A stretch of 64,000 nt of DNA from Cruorifilaria tuberocauda (taxonomy: Eukaryota > Nematoda > Chromadorea > Rhabditida > Onchocercidae): the NCBI GenBank assembly GCA_013365365.1, contig JABVXU010000002.1, positions 412,001 to 476,000 of the forward strand. The letters are read 5' to 3'. Under the pieces are notes generated by a model, which saw nothing but the letters and a program-made list of their open reading frames with translations, made no database searches and was not told where the DNA came from. Below, piece after piece: positions 26,501 to 41,200 of this stretch (its first letter is position 1; each line of letters starts with the position of its first letter). Made by a program: the position numbers and the translations under genes.

Positions 26501-28045
26501 AACTTGTCGATATCAAGTTTTGAGGCATCATCTTTTTGGTGATAGAATATAAGCTTTCCACTTTTTCTTTCATAAGCAATAACAGGGCACTCATCTTTCC
26601 ATTCACCGTAAATGATCAACATGATATTATTCTTATCCTTCCTTATCTCTCTGAATCAATCAAACATTTAACAGATTTACAAGCTTCAAAAAGTTAAAAA
26701 TATGAAGATTTAGCTAGCTGATACAAGCCGATTGGTTCGAAAACATTACAAATTTTTTATGCTGACTTAAAACAATCGAATTGAGCGCTAAGATCTGTTG
26801 CAGCGATGGTCATTGGAGTTGCAAGTAACAAGAAATCGGACGTTATAATAGATCGACTATGAACTTCACGAAGAGCGTCACCAATACTCATACAGTTCTG
26901 ACATAACACAACAATAAGGGAATCGAACAGTATTTTCCAGTAGCTAAAAAACATATAAAAAATGAGTTTGAAAAGCAATTGTGAAAAAAACAATCACGAG
27001 ATGATGATTTTTTCAAATATTCAAATAAGATAATTAAGAATACCTAATTCAAAATAACAAGATTCCCAAACATCACCAGCGACTGCTAATCAAGCTCAAG
27101 CTAGCATATACGCTGTTACGAGTTATCTTACAAGAACGGTAATTTTTTCAAGAAAATGGAACAGTTGAAAAATATCACGATTTAAAATAGTGCGCATACT
27201 CAAACATAAATCAATCAACTTATATTGCATAAACATTACAAGTTTATGAAATTATCTTAGTGAAAAAATGAAATTGAAAGTATAAGTCCTCTGGTTTCTA
27301 CCTTGAATTTAATAGAAACGATTAGAATTTAAATTTGTTTAGTAGAAACGTTTTACTCTATAATATGTTGAATAGCTCGTTCCGAGTGAGATGATAAAGC
27401 AACCACTACATCTCGAAATTTAGTTCGACTGATCCATTCCAGCACATAATGTAAAATTTCAATATCCGCTATCCTTAAACAGCTCTGAAAATACTCTACA
27501 TTAATAGAGAGGCAAGATGAAACGAAAACGAGATTCCACTCACTTCTGCTCCATCAGTCACTCTCGCAGTTACATTTTATTGAAATGAAACAAAAAAATC
27601 GTACATGAGAGTTGTTCAGGGTGAACAGCAAAGATTTTTAATTTAATTTAATCTAGCGATCATTTCTTATGTACAGTAAATTTTTACAAGAAAAATTAGC
27701 AATCTTACGAATATATGAAAAATGCTGCATAATCTTGCACATTTTTCATGGCTTCTATATATTTACAATATGCAGTCCTTTCATATCTTTTTTACTTTTA
27801 ATAGCAGCAGAATTATCAATATCAACTACGAAATTATGTAAGGATAGAACGGTTGCAGCAGCAAATTTGACTGCAATCGTAAGAGAGTTAGAAGTAGAAG
27901 GGTCCAAATAACTTACAATGGAAACAATGGAAGAATCGGAAGTAACGGGAAGGAAACGAGTATCAAATGTGTCTGCGATGATTAGAACTTTCAGGCATTC
28001 CTCCTTCATCTCACTTGTTGCTCTTTTATTTTCTCTTCTTCCCAT
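23558..28045 (-). CDS. Translation initiation factor eIF2B subunit epsilon
   Basis: This is the catalytic subunit of the guanine-nucleotide exchange factor that recharges eIF2 with GTP, a target of the integrated stress response. Exons: 27917-28045, 27357-27484, 26767-26943, 26504-26650, probably 26236-26260, 25971-26182, 25460-25615, 25232-25341, 24920-25065, 24715-24814, 24549-24638, 24387-24454, 24105-24284, 23911-23991, 23558-23815 (about 668 aa). The nucleotidyltransferase-like domain has [37 protein letters not shown] and [20 protein letters not shown]. Left-handed helix repeats follow ([40 protein letters not shown]). The W2/HEAT exchange domain has [20 protein letters not shown] and ends with the acidic-aromatic box ([22 protein letters not shown]). 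An acceptor (GATTTCAG) ends 16 bases before the ATG. The motif normally reading GDxISN is altered (see findings). Confidence 0.93.
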
Positions 28046-29221
28046 TGTTTGCTCACTATCCTGAAATCATTATCACAACAACTCAATCATCTTCTCACGC
28101 CACACTCCTAACCTCAGATTTAATCGTAATTCACATAAATACACCATTTCCTTGATGACACCACCACCTGCTGCAGCACCATTATCGTTCACAATTAACA
28201 TGCCATCTTCTCTCTCTCTCTGTCAGTGATAGAGAATATCTCAGTTAATGATTGCCTTGAGAAGTCTTCACGTACGTATCTCTTCATGAAGCAAAAAGCC
28301 TACAAGTTCATGCATTCAGTACGACAAATTGATCAACCGAGAATGGAAATACACGAATCAATACCTTTTATCCACTGCACGGCTAAAAGTCTCAAGCAGC
28401 TGACACACGCGTTACCCATTCTTACCCATTAGCAAACTGCTCTATGAATGATTCTGTTCGACATATGATAACATCAAATGGACGAGATGTAGTCTCTTAA
28501 CAAACATTTAAACATTTTTATTCAAGTTGAATATAAAACACGCAGAAATTCTTTTACAAACTTTAAAAAGGTTCATAGGTGTCAGCATGAATCAATTTCG
28601 CAATTTAAAATAAAATACAAAATCTCACAAAATTAAATTCTAAGGAGTTAAAGACGCAAACTTTTAAATTGGTTAATATTTGTCCTAGTAAAAACATATT
28701 TCTAACATGATTCAATTTCAAAATGATACAAAAATTCTACATATGAGAGAATGAATTCAGGCAACTGCGGTTACTTAACCTTCATTGTCTTGCTACATCC
28801 ATAAAACATGATAAATAACCATATAATCATTCTAAGCAAAAATAAAATATGCAAAACGACTACACATATTTTATGCCTAAAACAAAAATATTAATAGTTT
28901 ATGCATGAAAACACTATCAGCGAGAACTTACATGAGAATCGTGAATGCCATTGGTTGAACCGTAACAGATCCGCTATATACAATAGTTATTTATGAATTA
29001 ACTGCACGTTATCTAATTATTTAGATGAAGAAAGTAAAACACATAAAGCATACAATCACATCTCTTTTGAAAGACGAATAACCGAAAAAATATAAAGTAA
29101 AAGAAAAACAAAATATAATCACAGACCATAGAAATAACAAATGAATTTGAAAATATGATAAAGTTTTAAAAAGACAAGTTATATTATCCAATGACGAAAA
29201 AGTACAAAATTCCTTGCTCCG
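28046..29221. other. Spacer between MAST kinase and eIF2B epsilon genes
   Basis: This region holds the eIF2B epsilon leader, the MAST 3'UTR and a short TC-dinucleotide run at about 28207-28221. The plus-strand ORF at 28226-28432 has no splice signals or recognisable homology and I do not call it a gene. Confidence 0.5.
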
Positions 29222-32200
29222 CTATTTTGCTTCGGATTGCATATTTTGAAGCCTTGTAAAGGATTCATTTCTTGATAATTGAGATGGACTAGGTGATCTG
29301 AAATAATAACATGAAATAATTTCTCTATTTCTAAGTTTACTTATCACTATAAGTATGTATGAGACATCTTGAGCTTCATAGAAATATAAACTGTCCAATG
29401 TGGCTGAGTTAAAACAATTTTAACTACAAAACATTTCGGTTAAGTTGTATCTGAAATTTGGTCGTCTTCTTTCTACTTCTTATTTTCAAAGCAGTCTAAT
29501 TGACGTAACAGACTTAAACGAAATGAAATACGTTAAGTACGAAAATCACAAAACAGACCAATCAAAAACTCGGAAGTTCTCTATATATGAGTGAATATAC
29601 TTTTCTTAATTCATTAAGAACTCAATAAAGAATATGCTTCAATCAATTTTCAACCTTGAAATGAAAACAATTTCGTCTCTTGCCAGCGGACTGACTGCGA
29701 CCGATGTGGATATCGGCTTACGTGTCGTTAAATGTTGTGCCATTCCCGCCATTTTATGTTTTAGCCCCTAAGAAAGTTAAATTAATGATGCGTCACGGTA
29801 AAGGAATTGAAAATTATCTAATCGATTTACTGAAATTTGATATGAATTTAGAAACTAGTTTAGAATTAGAACGTATATATATATATATCAAAAACTCCAT
29901 TTGCGCTGCAGAAAATGCAACCTGAGATATTATGTTGGAAAAATAATGTTTCACAATCAACTCCTCGACTTTTATTGAACCCTTTCATTCATAATAATAC
30001 CTGCAACGTAGATGGTCGATTTGCACATGTCATCGCTAGCAGTGACGCAGAAATCACTCTCTCTTCGTTCTTGATAGGTAAACTAACGTCTGAAAGCCGT
30101 TTGTACATCGAACAGTTTGAACCAACTGTTGGTACAATCGCCAATGCAGAAGATGAAGCAATTGTACTACTGCAACAAATACTGTCAAAGTATAATTTAA
30201 TAAGTATACGCAAGAACCTATTAAACACTGGCGTCAATAAGACTAAAACATAGCATTCAATGGCTTATACATTAAATATATCGTTCAGAAAATTCTCGAT
30301 TTCTTCAGATAATTTAACAAACCTTAGCTGTATTCCATCTTGGCTTGAAGCTGACCGAGGCATGAACGTTTGTTTCTGTGATGAACTTCCTGGAATAATA
30401 TCATTGCTAGCTCTTTTACCACTTAACCGACGAAGAAGTGAGGATTTTCGAGTCTTCTTTTCCAGTTGGACACGATGCTGTGGTTTTCTTAGTTTCTTCT
30501 TGGCTAGTTTGCCCACTGTACGACGTGGTGCACCTTCACGAATTGAGGTTGATGAGAGCGGCGTTGTCTATAAATGTTTTTTATGCTCAAAATTTAAGGA
30601 AACTTGTTTGTGCAAAATTTTTAACCAACAAATTAAGAGAGTAGACTAAAATTATAATTATAAAAATTATAATAAAGCAAAAAAAAATGAAGGAATGGAT
30701 TAAGCGGTAATTTTATGAGGAAATGAAAGGAACAACAAAAGCGTGACAAATACATGCCTCCGGTTGTTTTAAAAAAATGACCCTCACAGCTCCTACTCAA
30801 AATTAATTGTCTGGTTCCCTATAAAAAAATGACCAACCTTTAGCGAAAGTTCACTTCCATATGCAAGAAGACGATGTAACAACTGTGGATGTGTAAGATT
30901 AGAAACAGGTTGAGAATGAACATGGGTAATGAGGTCATTTGGCCGCATACCAGATTCGTAGGCTGGAGACCCTTCTTCCACTTTTGTTACCAAATGTTCA
31001 ATAGTGTAATAGTTTGATTGTTCACCTAAGTAGACACGCACTGAACGAATCGTGAAACCGAAACCTTTCGGTCCCTTCCTAAAAGCACAAAATTAAACGC
31101 GCTTTTATGATTTTGTATTTTAAATTGAATAATTCATTGTTTTTAATTGAATTTTCCTTCATCAAAATGAAAAAACATAATATTGCTATAATACACAGTA
31201 AAAATTTCAATGTTCCTTACTTGATGATTATTGGAGCTTTCAATTGGAAATTTTGCTCTGTAATAGGAGTTCCGTTAATTAATTGATTGGAGGAAAAGCC
31301 ATCAAATGATGACGCACTGGAAGCTGAACCAGCTGGTGAATGTTGAGTGATTAAGGGTGGATTCTGCTTTGGGATTTCAAGTTGAAGAATACGGTCATGT
31401 TCATTAATCGATTCGTCAACTCGACTCTGGAAGACAAAGAATGCAGAGAGGAGCTATATACGCTTTGAATTAGTGTAAATCATTTCCTAATCCAGTTCTT
31501 TAGTAGTTGAGTAAGATCCATTCACAGAACAAATGCGCACTGCCAAAGTAAAAGATTTCACTAACGAGAACATAAAACAATTTAAATTTGACGGAAAACT
31601 TACAGGCTCAAAAATAGTCAGATCAGAAGCTAGTCGTGATTCAGTTACGGGCAACAGTTTTTTATCACATGAGCTAACTGTAGCTGTGTCAGGTTCGCAG
31701 GTTACCGAAAAACTGAAATAAGACTGACAATTGATTTGAATACCAAAAGAAGCTATTAAGTTTTTTTAATCCTCGCACCAACGTAAAAAAAAAGAAAAAA
31801 GTATTATGAAACATGTTTATCCTAATCCTATAACAGAAGATGAAATTTTCCGAAATTAAAAAGGACTTCTGAAGAGAAATTTACTTTTACTTAAGAATCA
31901 AAAAAAAAAATGCTTGCCGTGGCAATGGAGAAGTTACTGTGCTGCTCTTCTGATTCTGATAGCCGTCTTTGGTTGATACCGCTCGCGAATATTCGGAAAA
32001 AGTAAATACATCAACCGCGGAATCTGTAGATAAGCCAACTGTATTGAGATCACTTGTTTCCTTTGTCCCACTGCCTGATGTAGAAAAATTATTTTGAAGC
32101 TGAGATGAAAAACATCGCCTGAGTAACGCTGTCTGAAAATAAAATGATCAATTTAGACGAAGAAAAATCATAAACATATGGTATCATGGCTTGTTTGTAG

Positions 32201-35200
32201 TAGTTAAATCAAATACTTGCATCAAGATAAAACTTTTATAGATAAAATTATTAGGTATTGGTGCGATTTCGGAGATCTTAACATGAATTTTGAAATGAAT
32301 TAAAATTCCTTTTTGAAAAGTAGCACAAAAACTGACCGCCGGTGGTGGACAGTCATATTTAATATCCGTTTTGTTTTCGCAAAAATCTCCGCTTAACTGA
32401 CGAGAAACTGAAATCGAATCTGATCGCGTGCTCTTGACACTATCCGAACTTATACCCTGAATAGATGAATTTTTGCGAAACGCTAGAAAATTCAATAAAA
32501 GACAGAAATACCTGAGCTGCATTAACTGATTCTGTACTGATTACAGAATGTCGAGGTGATGCAGAATCAAAAAAACCAAACATTGGGGCATTATCTTCAT
32601 CACCACTATCAACATCGTGATTGTAGCTGGAAAAAAGTAAAATCATAGAATTACCATGGACAAGATTTAAAAACCATTGATATAGCTCATAAGCGAACTC
32701 GAAGAATACTGGAACATTCTAAAAATTTCCAGAAAAGTATTTATCCACACATAAGGGTTCATCTATTATTATCTTCACGTATGAATTATTGAAAAAACAT
32801 TCTGACACGTATTTAGCTTTTCTCGAAGATATGTGAGGCATTACATGCCCATAACTCAATACATAGACTACTACGTGATGAACAAAACTGAAGTCGTAAA
32901 AAAATGAAAATCAACATAAAATCCCAATACATAACTAGAAAAAAATCTGCATATGTAAATTATATTTTGCAGAAGAAATATTCGAAGTATTCTGTAAAGG
33001 GACTTGAAACGAATATTTCTTCATAATTTTTTCGCGCGGCAAGAAATTGCATAATACAAGGACAAACCGATCAGTTCTAGCATCGAAATAGGATGTATCT
33101 TCTTCTCCCTCCAGTTGGGGTACAAATTCTGCTTTTTGGCGCAATAAAGATTTGAAATCCAAACCAGCAAAAAAAGGATCATTCATCAGCTGTAAGTTTA
33201 AAAAAAAAGTAAAAAAATAGAAGAACAAATCCCAATAAAAAACAGTGAAAAGTAAAAGAACAAATCTTAGTAATTCAACCAGAAAATATCGCAGAAGCCT
33301 GAAATTCCCGATGATAGCGTTTGTCTAGTACAACACAAACGCATTTGAAAGAAACAAACCTGTTGAGCACCGCCAGCCGATCCAATCCGTTCGATTGGAT
33401 CCTTCTCTAGTAAATGTTTAATCAACAATTCAGCTTCCATAGGCAATGCTTCTTCACCTTCAGGAAGCTCCACATCCTCTTCAAAAAACTTTTCAAACGA
33501 AATAGAGAAATATATTTTCAAGTAAGTAGTTTCTCATTAAAAGTCCATTTGCAATAGTAATAAGACAAAAAACTAACCATTAACAATTTTCGCAAATAAA
33601 TGTTCTGGAGCATCAGCTATAAAAGGAACAATTCCAATTAGAAATTCATATAAAATAATACCAAGAGCCCACCAATCCACTGGTTTACCTGAAAAACATA
33701 AAAATACTAAGTATTTTTTCGAAACATTACAGAAAATAATAAATCTGGCAAAAGTTTTTCCATACTGAAATAACGAAAATCTGCAGAAAAAAGAAACGAT
33801 CAAATCAAATTAGCCTACCATATCCTTGTCTTAAAATTACTTCTGGTGCGATATATTCAGGAGTACCACAGAGCTGTTTGTCCGTAAATTGTTGAGTATC
33901 CAAAATATCAGTGTAACTTTCGCAAAGTAGTGTTGCACGATTCATTAGGCCAATCTTTGAAAGTCCAAAGTCGGTTAATTTTATATGACCCATAGCGGTT
34001 ATTAACAAGCTATAACAAAATTGAAAAATTATTAGTCTTAAGAGCAAAAAATTGGAGATGATTTGAAAAATAATAAAACTTCACAAACCTCACTGAGAAT
34101 AGTGAAAAACGATTACTGATGACTTGAAAATTTTTACATTATCTTACTACCTGCCACGATGATAATGAATTTCAAAGAGATATGCAATGCTACGAAAGTC
34201 AGCTCAATTTGAAAAAGGCCATACATAGGTGTGAAATGTGACCAATGATTCTTAGTTCTGCTTCACACTATCGTGATATTTAACAACAAATTTCAAACCT
34301 TGTAGAAAACAAAACTTATTTTCTATTCACCACACTTCCAACTTTCTCTATCAAATCTACAACCGACTTGAGACTCAAATCATTTGAAATTTTCGTATTT
34401 CATTTCGAGACGATTTATTGAATGACGAGGAAAATTTTTTTTAATATGAGATTACTTATCAGGTTTTAAATCACGATGCACGATGCCGTAAGAATGAAGA
34501 TAATCAATAGCAAGAACAGTTTCTGCAAGATACAGTCGTGCTGCATCAAGTGGTAATGTTCCAACTTTTTTCAATAGAGCTGCACAATCTCCACCTTCCA
34601 CATATTCCATTAACATGCACAAATGATGACGTGTCTCGAATGAACCATAAAATGATACGACAAATGGATTATCCGTAAATGTCAGTATGTCCCTCTCAGC
34701 ATATACCTGAATCAAAGAGCAAATTTAATAACATCAAACAATTTGAATCCAATAAAATTTTTCGCCAAATTAATGAATGAGAAAAATAAGCAAACTACCT
34801 GATTTATTTGATTACGCATTAATAAAGTTTGTTTTTTCATCCGTTTCAATGCAAATCGTAGTCGTGTTTCTCTCTGCCGAACCAAATAAACGGCGCCATA
34901 TGCTCCATTGCTTATTAGCTAAATACTTCAAATCTTTGCTCCAAAAACTAATTATTAATGCAATTAAATAGGACTTTGCTTACTGCGAGATATGAAAAAT
35001 CTTTCGGTAAAATATTTCATTTATAAAAATTTCATTTTACAAAAGAAAAACTTGGTTTGTGATATAAACACATTTTGCTTGGCGATAGTTACATTGCTCA
35101 ATATCTTATGATTAATTTAGAAATACGAGATTAACTATAATCTCACATTATCATTTTTGATCAAAAGGATAATTTGGGATTATAGTTAATCCCATATTTC

Positions 35201-38200
35201 TAAATTTTTCATCGAAGACTTCAAACTCATGGTAGTCGTTGATAACAAATTATTTTTAATTCATTTGTATTTACCAAGTACGAAATTGGAAGTAACGTTT
35301 TTACTTACCCGAATTGTTTCATAGTCATCTTCAGATGGGGGACGTCTTTCATATAATTCACGTTCGCACTCCACAACCAAACGAGTTTCATCGTCGATTA
35401 CTGAACTGGGTTTTCCCTCAAATAAATTTTTTCTTTTAATATAAAAAAAAACATAACATACGACGAAATTGCATTCTATCAATAAAAAAAAGCTAAAGCG
35501 AAATTTCCTAATATTTATCATTTGTATTATACATATAAGAAATCTACACTTTCGAAACAAATATGAAATAATTATATAAAAATAAAAACAAAAACGGTTT
35601 TTCTTATTTATAAAAGTGATATCACTTATAAAGACGAGACATACACAAGAACACAAATGCAATATACCTGTAAAACATCAACTGTCGATTCGGACATTAA
35701 ATTTTTATTCAGACCAAGTTTGCTTATGATATACTGTGGTAAATCTGGAACTCTAGCATTACCTGCACCGAGCTGCTCGCGAACCGCTCCTTCAGTTTCT
35801 TCTAATAAATGATAGAACTGATCTGGATCGAACTCCTTTAATCATATCAAAAATGTTCTGCGCTGTAGATACCCAGAAATTAAGAGAAAGATACAAACGC
35901 TGTTTCCTAGACTGCTTAAGGATTCCAGAAATACATTCAGCTGTTATTCTTTCTTACCAAAAGTTATCAAATTAAATTCCGACTGATGAAAACCATTACC
36001 AAACATTCTAAAATACGAGCTGGTCGAGAAATGATCATGAGCACATGTTTCACCATTTTAGAGAGAAAAGCAAAACTTTCAGGTGAAGTTTTTCCATGTG
36101 CTTCGGCGATAACAGCTTCGAGTCTTTGAGATATTTCTGAGAAGTAAGAGGCATTGGTGAGATCATCTCTTGACTTTGACAAACAATCTGAAATTTTTTC
36201 GGTACTCATAATGAGTACTACTAGAAAGGCTCAAAATTCTTAATTTTTTCTCATGATGTAAGAGTTTTAATTTCAAGTATAAAATTCGATGCTTTCCTTT
36301 GATGAATCTCTTAGTTTGCTGTTGATTTCATAAAATTCATAAAAACAAAGTAAAGTTGATCTGCTGCAAACACAACTTATATGATTTTCATTTTCAGATG
36401 AATTCATTTCCAATGTTTCCATCTGCCACTGAGGACTTAGAAGTAGCATATGGAATAGCATACCATTAGCAACTTCGATAATTTGGTGATGAAGAAACCG
36501 CGTAGCACCGTCTGAGACTAGTCGCATTCTGGGACCGTTCTCCAGATTGTCAGTCATCATCGACCGACGACCAATCATTGAACTAAGGGAAGTGTTTGGT
36601 GAGCCATCCCAAGCATCCTCCAAGCACATACTTTCTGGTCGCAATGTCGTATCCAAAGATGCAATACCAGATAATGCGGCATTTTCATCGATTAACTGAG
36701 AGAGTTGCTCTTCCATTTGTTTCTTTGCCTCAAAAACAAAATTATGTAACATGATGAAAAGTTTTCAAATCATCTCTTTTCAACTGGCGATATTGATTAA
36801 TTTTATTACGAAAAAACTAAAAGGTATGATTGTTTAATAATTCTTAATTGATGTTGACTGCAACACCGAAATTGTAAATTGTGTTCACACCTTTGGAAAA
36901 CGTTCCTTGTAAATTGTCTTATGAACAACAACGTTGCATGCCGAGTCAGAACCAAAATTTATGGAATTCCTATAACATATGAAAAGATATCCAAAAGTAT
37001 CAGAGTAACAATGAAACAGCATACCACAAAGCATAATAAAAAATGGACATTAATTGCACAAGGAAAAAAAATTAACAGAATATCAAAAAGCGCGCCTAAC
37101 CTTCGGTGATGCACAAAAACAAATTTAGTTTTCAAAAATTTTAAATAATTTGCAAATTAAAAACGAAGAATAATAATTATAGTAAGATTTCATGCCGAAA
37201 AAGAGCAATATGCATAACATACGTTAAACTTCGAGAACGAGGACGATTCTGTCCCGGGAAATCTTCATTTGAACCTTCAGCACTACTAAGTCGCACATCG
37301 GCAAGAATATCGCACAGTTGTTCTTGCGATGAATATTCACTCTATAAAGAATATTTAATAAAAATTGCATTTAATTTATCAGAATATAATCTCCACAACC
37401 TGCTAATGATATATGATATGACATAAATCTCCAAATTTTCCTTCCTATTGAGTTCATCAGAAAATTTGAAAAAGGTTGATATTTGTCTGCTGCTAACGCT
37501 TCATGATGACAAAAAGAACACGGAGTACTCAACCAGAAAAAATTTTTCTAGAAATTCCCTTCCAACAAAAGCCTGAGAACACATCTTTGAAAAAAGAAGT
37601 CTTAAAATCAAGTAACTGAGAACGCTGAGTTGCTTCCGGGTGTTCCGTAACCGCTGGATGATGGGAGAGATGCAACGGACCAACGTCTATTATCCTGAGT
37701 TGATGCCAGTGGTGCTGTACGCGAGCTATTTGTTCTAAAAAAATTCATTAAATTTGTTTAGTTTATTTTTTTTATAGAACTATAAATTTCGTCACTAGTA
37801 AAAATCGATGTTAAGTGTTCTAAAAGATTAAAGATTAAAGAACACAAACCTAAGAGGTACAGTTACCGGATTCGTCTTTAAGTGACAAAAAGGAAAGGGT
37901 ATAGAACGATTAGGTGATCGACATTTTCGAGCAAGAATAGGCGATACTGAAGCATTCAGACTTCGACGACATCGAAGACTACTGGCCGATGAATACGAGA
38001 GATGATTTCCATCTTTTCTCTGAAAATTATATACAATTTGCATATATTTTCTTTGAATATAGCTAATGTGCAAAAATGATTTTTGACTCAGTGATATTTG
38101 CACCAAAGGAACACCAAGCCTACTGAAATACAGTAAATCCTTCATTTTTCTTTCAGCTGTAGAAAAAACAAAAGAAAAGAAATCAAATAGAATCCAAAAA

Positions 38201-41200
38201 ATACAGCATACTCGAAAACGAACAGAAGATGATTGCACTGATGCAGAAATTTGTGGATCCGAATGACCTAACGAAGAATTGCGCATTCGTACTAAATTTC
38301 CTAATGTTGCAATATGGTTTGAACAGGACGAGTCCGCTGTTTTCTGAAGTATACCTAAAATTGAAAAGTACACAACGAAATATATTTTGCAGCAATACTA
38401 ATACCAAATCTCAGTACATTTGATAGTTTTAATAGAACCTTAACTTATTTATAAATCAATTGATAACCTGAAGTTGAAATCGATGTTAAATTGAAATTAG
38501 TCCCAAAAAAGAGAATATAATACTTAAAAGATTTTAAAAAAGGAAATAAAACCTTGTGGAAATACTTAGGATTGATACGGGTAAAAAGAAAACTAAAACT
38601 AAAACTAACAAAGTAAAATAAGACTGTAAAATTGAAGGAATTAAAGAAGTCATTTTCAGCTCCGTATACCGATAACTGAAATAAATGCCAGTTTAATTTA
38701 ACTAGAGATGAGGTATAAATCTGTCTCAGTAACATGAAGCAGCGACGAAAATAAATATTTCATTCCTACTCAAAGACGACGAGGTATTTCTACTAATTAC
38801 ATACAAAATGAACTCTATGAGAGCGAATGAAACTACATATAGTGATAACTTTGTTGCATTCGTCATGTGAAGTCATACAAAATAAGGGTCTAAAATATCC
38901 ATTTCGAATACATCCTAATATGGTGAGGCTATGCTAATATTACAGACTTATCTCAGAATTACTATTTCAAGCAGAAAATTGTCGACGATATTTTTGCTAA
39001 CGCATGAAACCTTTCAAACAAAGATTTTGGAAATAAAAAGCTCACTTAAAATTAACACATATTCGTCTTGTTCAAGTTACAAGGATAAGAATGACAAATT
39101 TTATGGCTTATCTTTTTAGAAGTGAAATATTTTTCAAATCCATAACTGATGCCGCATGGAGATGTTATGGAAAAATAGCAAATACAAAAACAGCTATTAG
39201 CAATTAAATAAACAACTTTACTCCAAATCTAATTTGTCGAACAAATAGTACGGTCCATACTTAATTCCAAAAAGCATCGAAGGGACGAGCAACTTCAGTG
39301 GGTATGGAGATTAGTGAAGAAAATTTATTAATTAATTAAACAATATTTTAGAAAAATGTAAAATAGAACGACTTTTCCCAATAATATTTAAAACATTCAA
39401 AAAAATGTTTTCGGAGATTGAAGTTTTTTTTACTTTTGCACAAATCCGAACCATCGATACTCTGCATTATTTGAACATCTTTACGAACAGAATGAATAAG
39501 TGAAATGATTCGGTGTCCCGGTTATGCTATTTTTTAAGTCATGTTTGCTATACTCTCGTCAGTTAGTTAATGTGATATGTATGATTAGCGAATGTTCTTA
39601 CACAGAGAGATATATACAGCATCCGATAGGAAGACAATAAGCAATAACTTGAAAATGATAGCTATAAAAACAAGAAAAAACTATGACTCTGGCTACTTTC
39701 TCAATCGAATATTTTGCAGAAAATTGACGTTTCTCTGGATCTATAATAATGCATATATTTAATGTAATACTTCCCAAATTTTCGTATCTTCGCTAGTATA
39801 AAATTATCAATGGTAAATGTCTATAATTGCTTGGCTTACTATTTAAATCGAAACACAGATATTCATTTCAAAATTTAACAAACTCTCATTGTTAACTTAA
39901 ATTACAACCAAGATGATAACAAGAGAAAAAGTGACTAACACAGCAGAAGTATTCTAAACTTTTATCTTCAGTAATTGCCTATATACTCGAAACTTCGAGA
40001 TGCTAAATTACGAACAAAACACACTATTCTGTTCTCTCCACTTTAATAAATATATTTTTAATATTTTTTCAATTTTAGAACTCTGTAAAGCCAGTTCTTA
40101 CCAGACAAACATCTTCCTCGTTTGTGTGAGATTTGCATTAAAAAACGACTCTCTGAATTATCAGCACTACCTCTATCGAAAACTGTTTTTGTGCCCAGTG
40201 CTATAGTACCTTAAACTATTCTAATATCGACAATGCAAAACATCTGTAATTAAGATTAACAGTAATTGATTAAGTGATTACCAGTTTATTAGAAATTTTG
40301 CAATTTTTTTCAAAAAGAAGCGAAAATTCTTTTTTGGGGAGTATGATAATCATTTTACGAAAAAGGAAAACACACCTTTTGAAATCCCAAAGGTACGCGA
40401 CAATTGATACGATGCAGCTAATTTTTGCCGTGACAAGCGATGTTCTTCATCATATTCTGGCGATAGTCCATAAAAATTATTCTGTGTTGAAACTGAGCGA
40501 ATCGGACGAAGTAATATTGGTGAGAGTAACAAAGAATGAGGTGAATCGATCGGTGAAGACTATAATTTTTTGGAAATATTATTCGAAGTGCTTTTAATTA
40601 TTGGAGGAAAAGCATTTCTTTGTTAGGTGGTTGTAGTAAATATAATAAAATTGAAAATATGCAGATGATCTAGAAAAAAGAGAAAAAAGAACGACGGCAT
40701 TAGACAAGGGAGAAGCTGAATGTATGAACAGAAAAACACAATAAACAGATAATTCAACTTGATTTTACTGGCTATTCCCTATGGCAGCAATCAGAAAGTT
40801 TGTTCCTCGTAATTTCGTAAATTAAATGATAAAACTATGAGCTAAGAAATACTTTCTTCAGTAGTATATACTTTATTGATTCACTCTCTCTGAATTTTCT
40901 TTAACTTCTAGAGAAATTCTCCCGTGTTTTTCATTATTCTTTTTGCAACCAGATATATAGAAAAATGACATTTGCTAAACTGAAAGAAAGGATATAATAG
41001 TTCTTAACAGACAACTACATTAAAAAATCGATAGTCAAGTAACCATGAGAGGCACAACGGCAGGTATTTTCTTCCGAAAAGTGATATGAGTATCGGTGAA
41101 TCCAGAACACTGTGTTGAGCACACAAATGAATTCTTCTCTGCCCAGCGTTTTTCATGCTCTTCATGCGAGGTACCTTTCTTAGGTAGTTCGTTCGACCAA

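Noticed and set aside
30260..30649. 129-aa plus-strand ORF
   Set aside because: It lies exactly antisense to the MAST exon 30323-30567, which has clear protein homology. Its own translation is Cys/Leu-rich and has no splice context.
36273..36463. C-terminal extension of the 159-aa minus-strand ORF
   Set aside because: The conserved part ends at the donor at 36464. The rest is intron read-through, shown by the in-phase join to exon 36000-36187.
38445..38735. 96-aa hydrophobic minus-strand ORF
   Set aside because: It lies in the intron between two MAST exons that join in phase without it. It is Phe/Leu/Ser-rich, as expected from translated AT-rich DNA.
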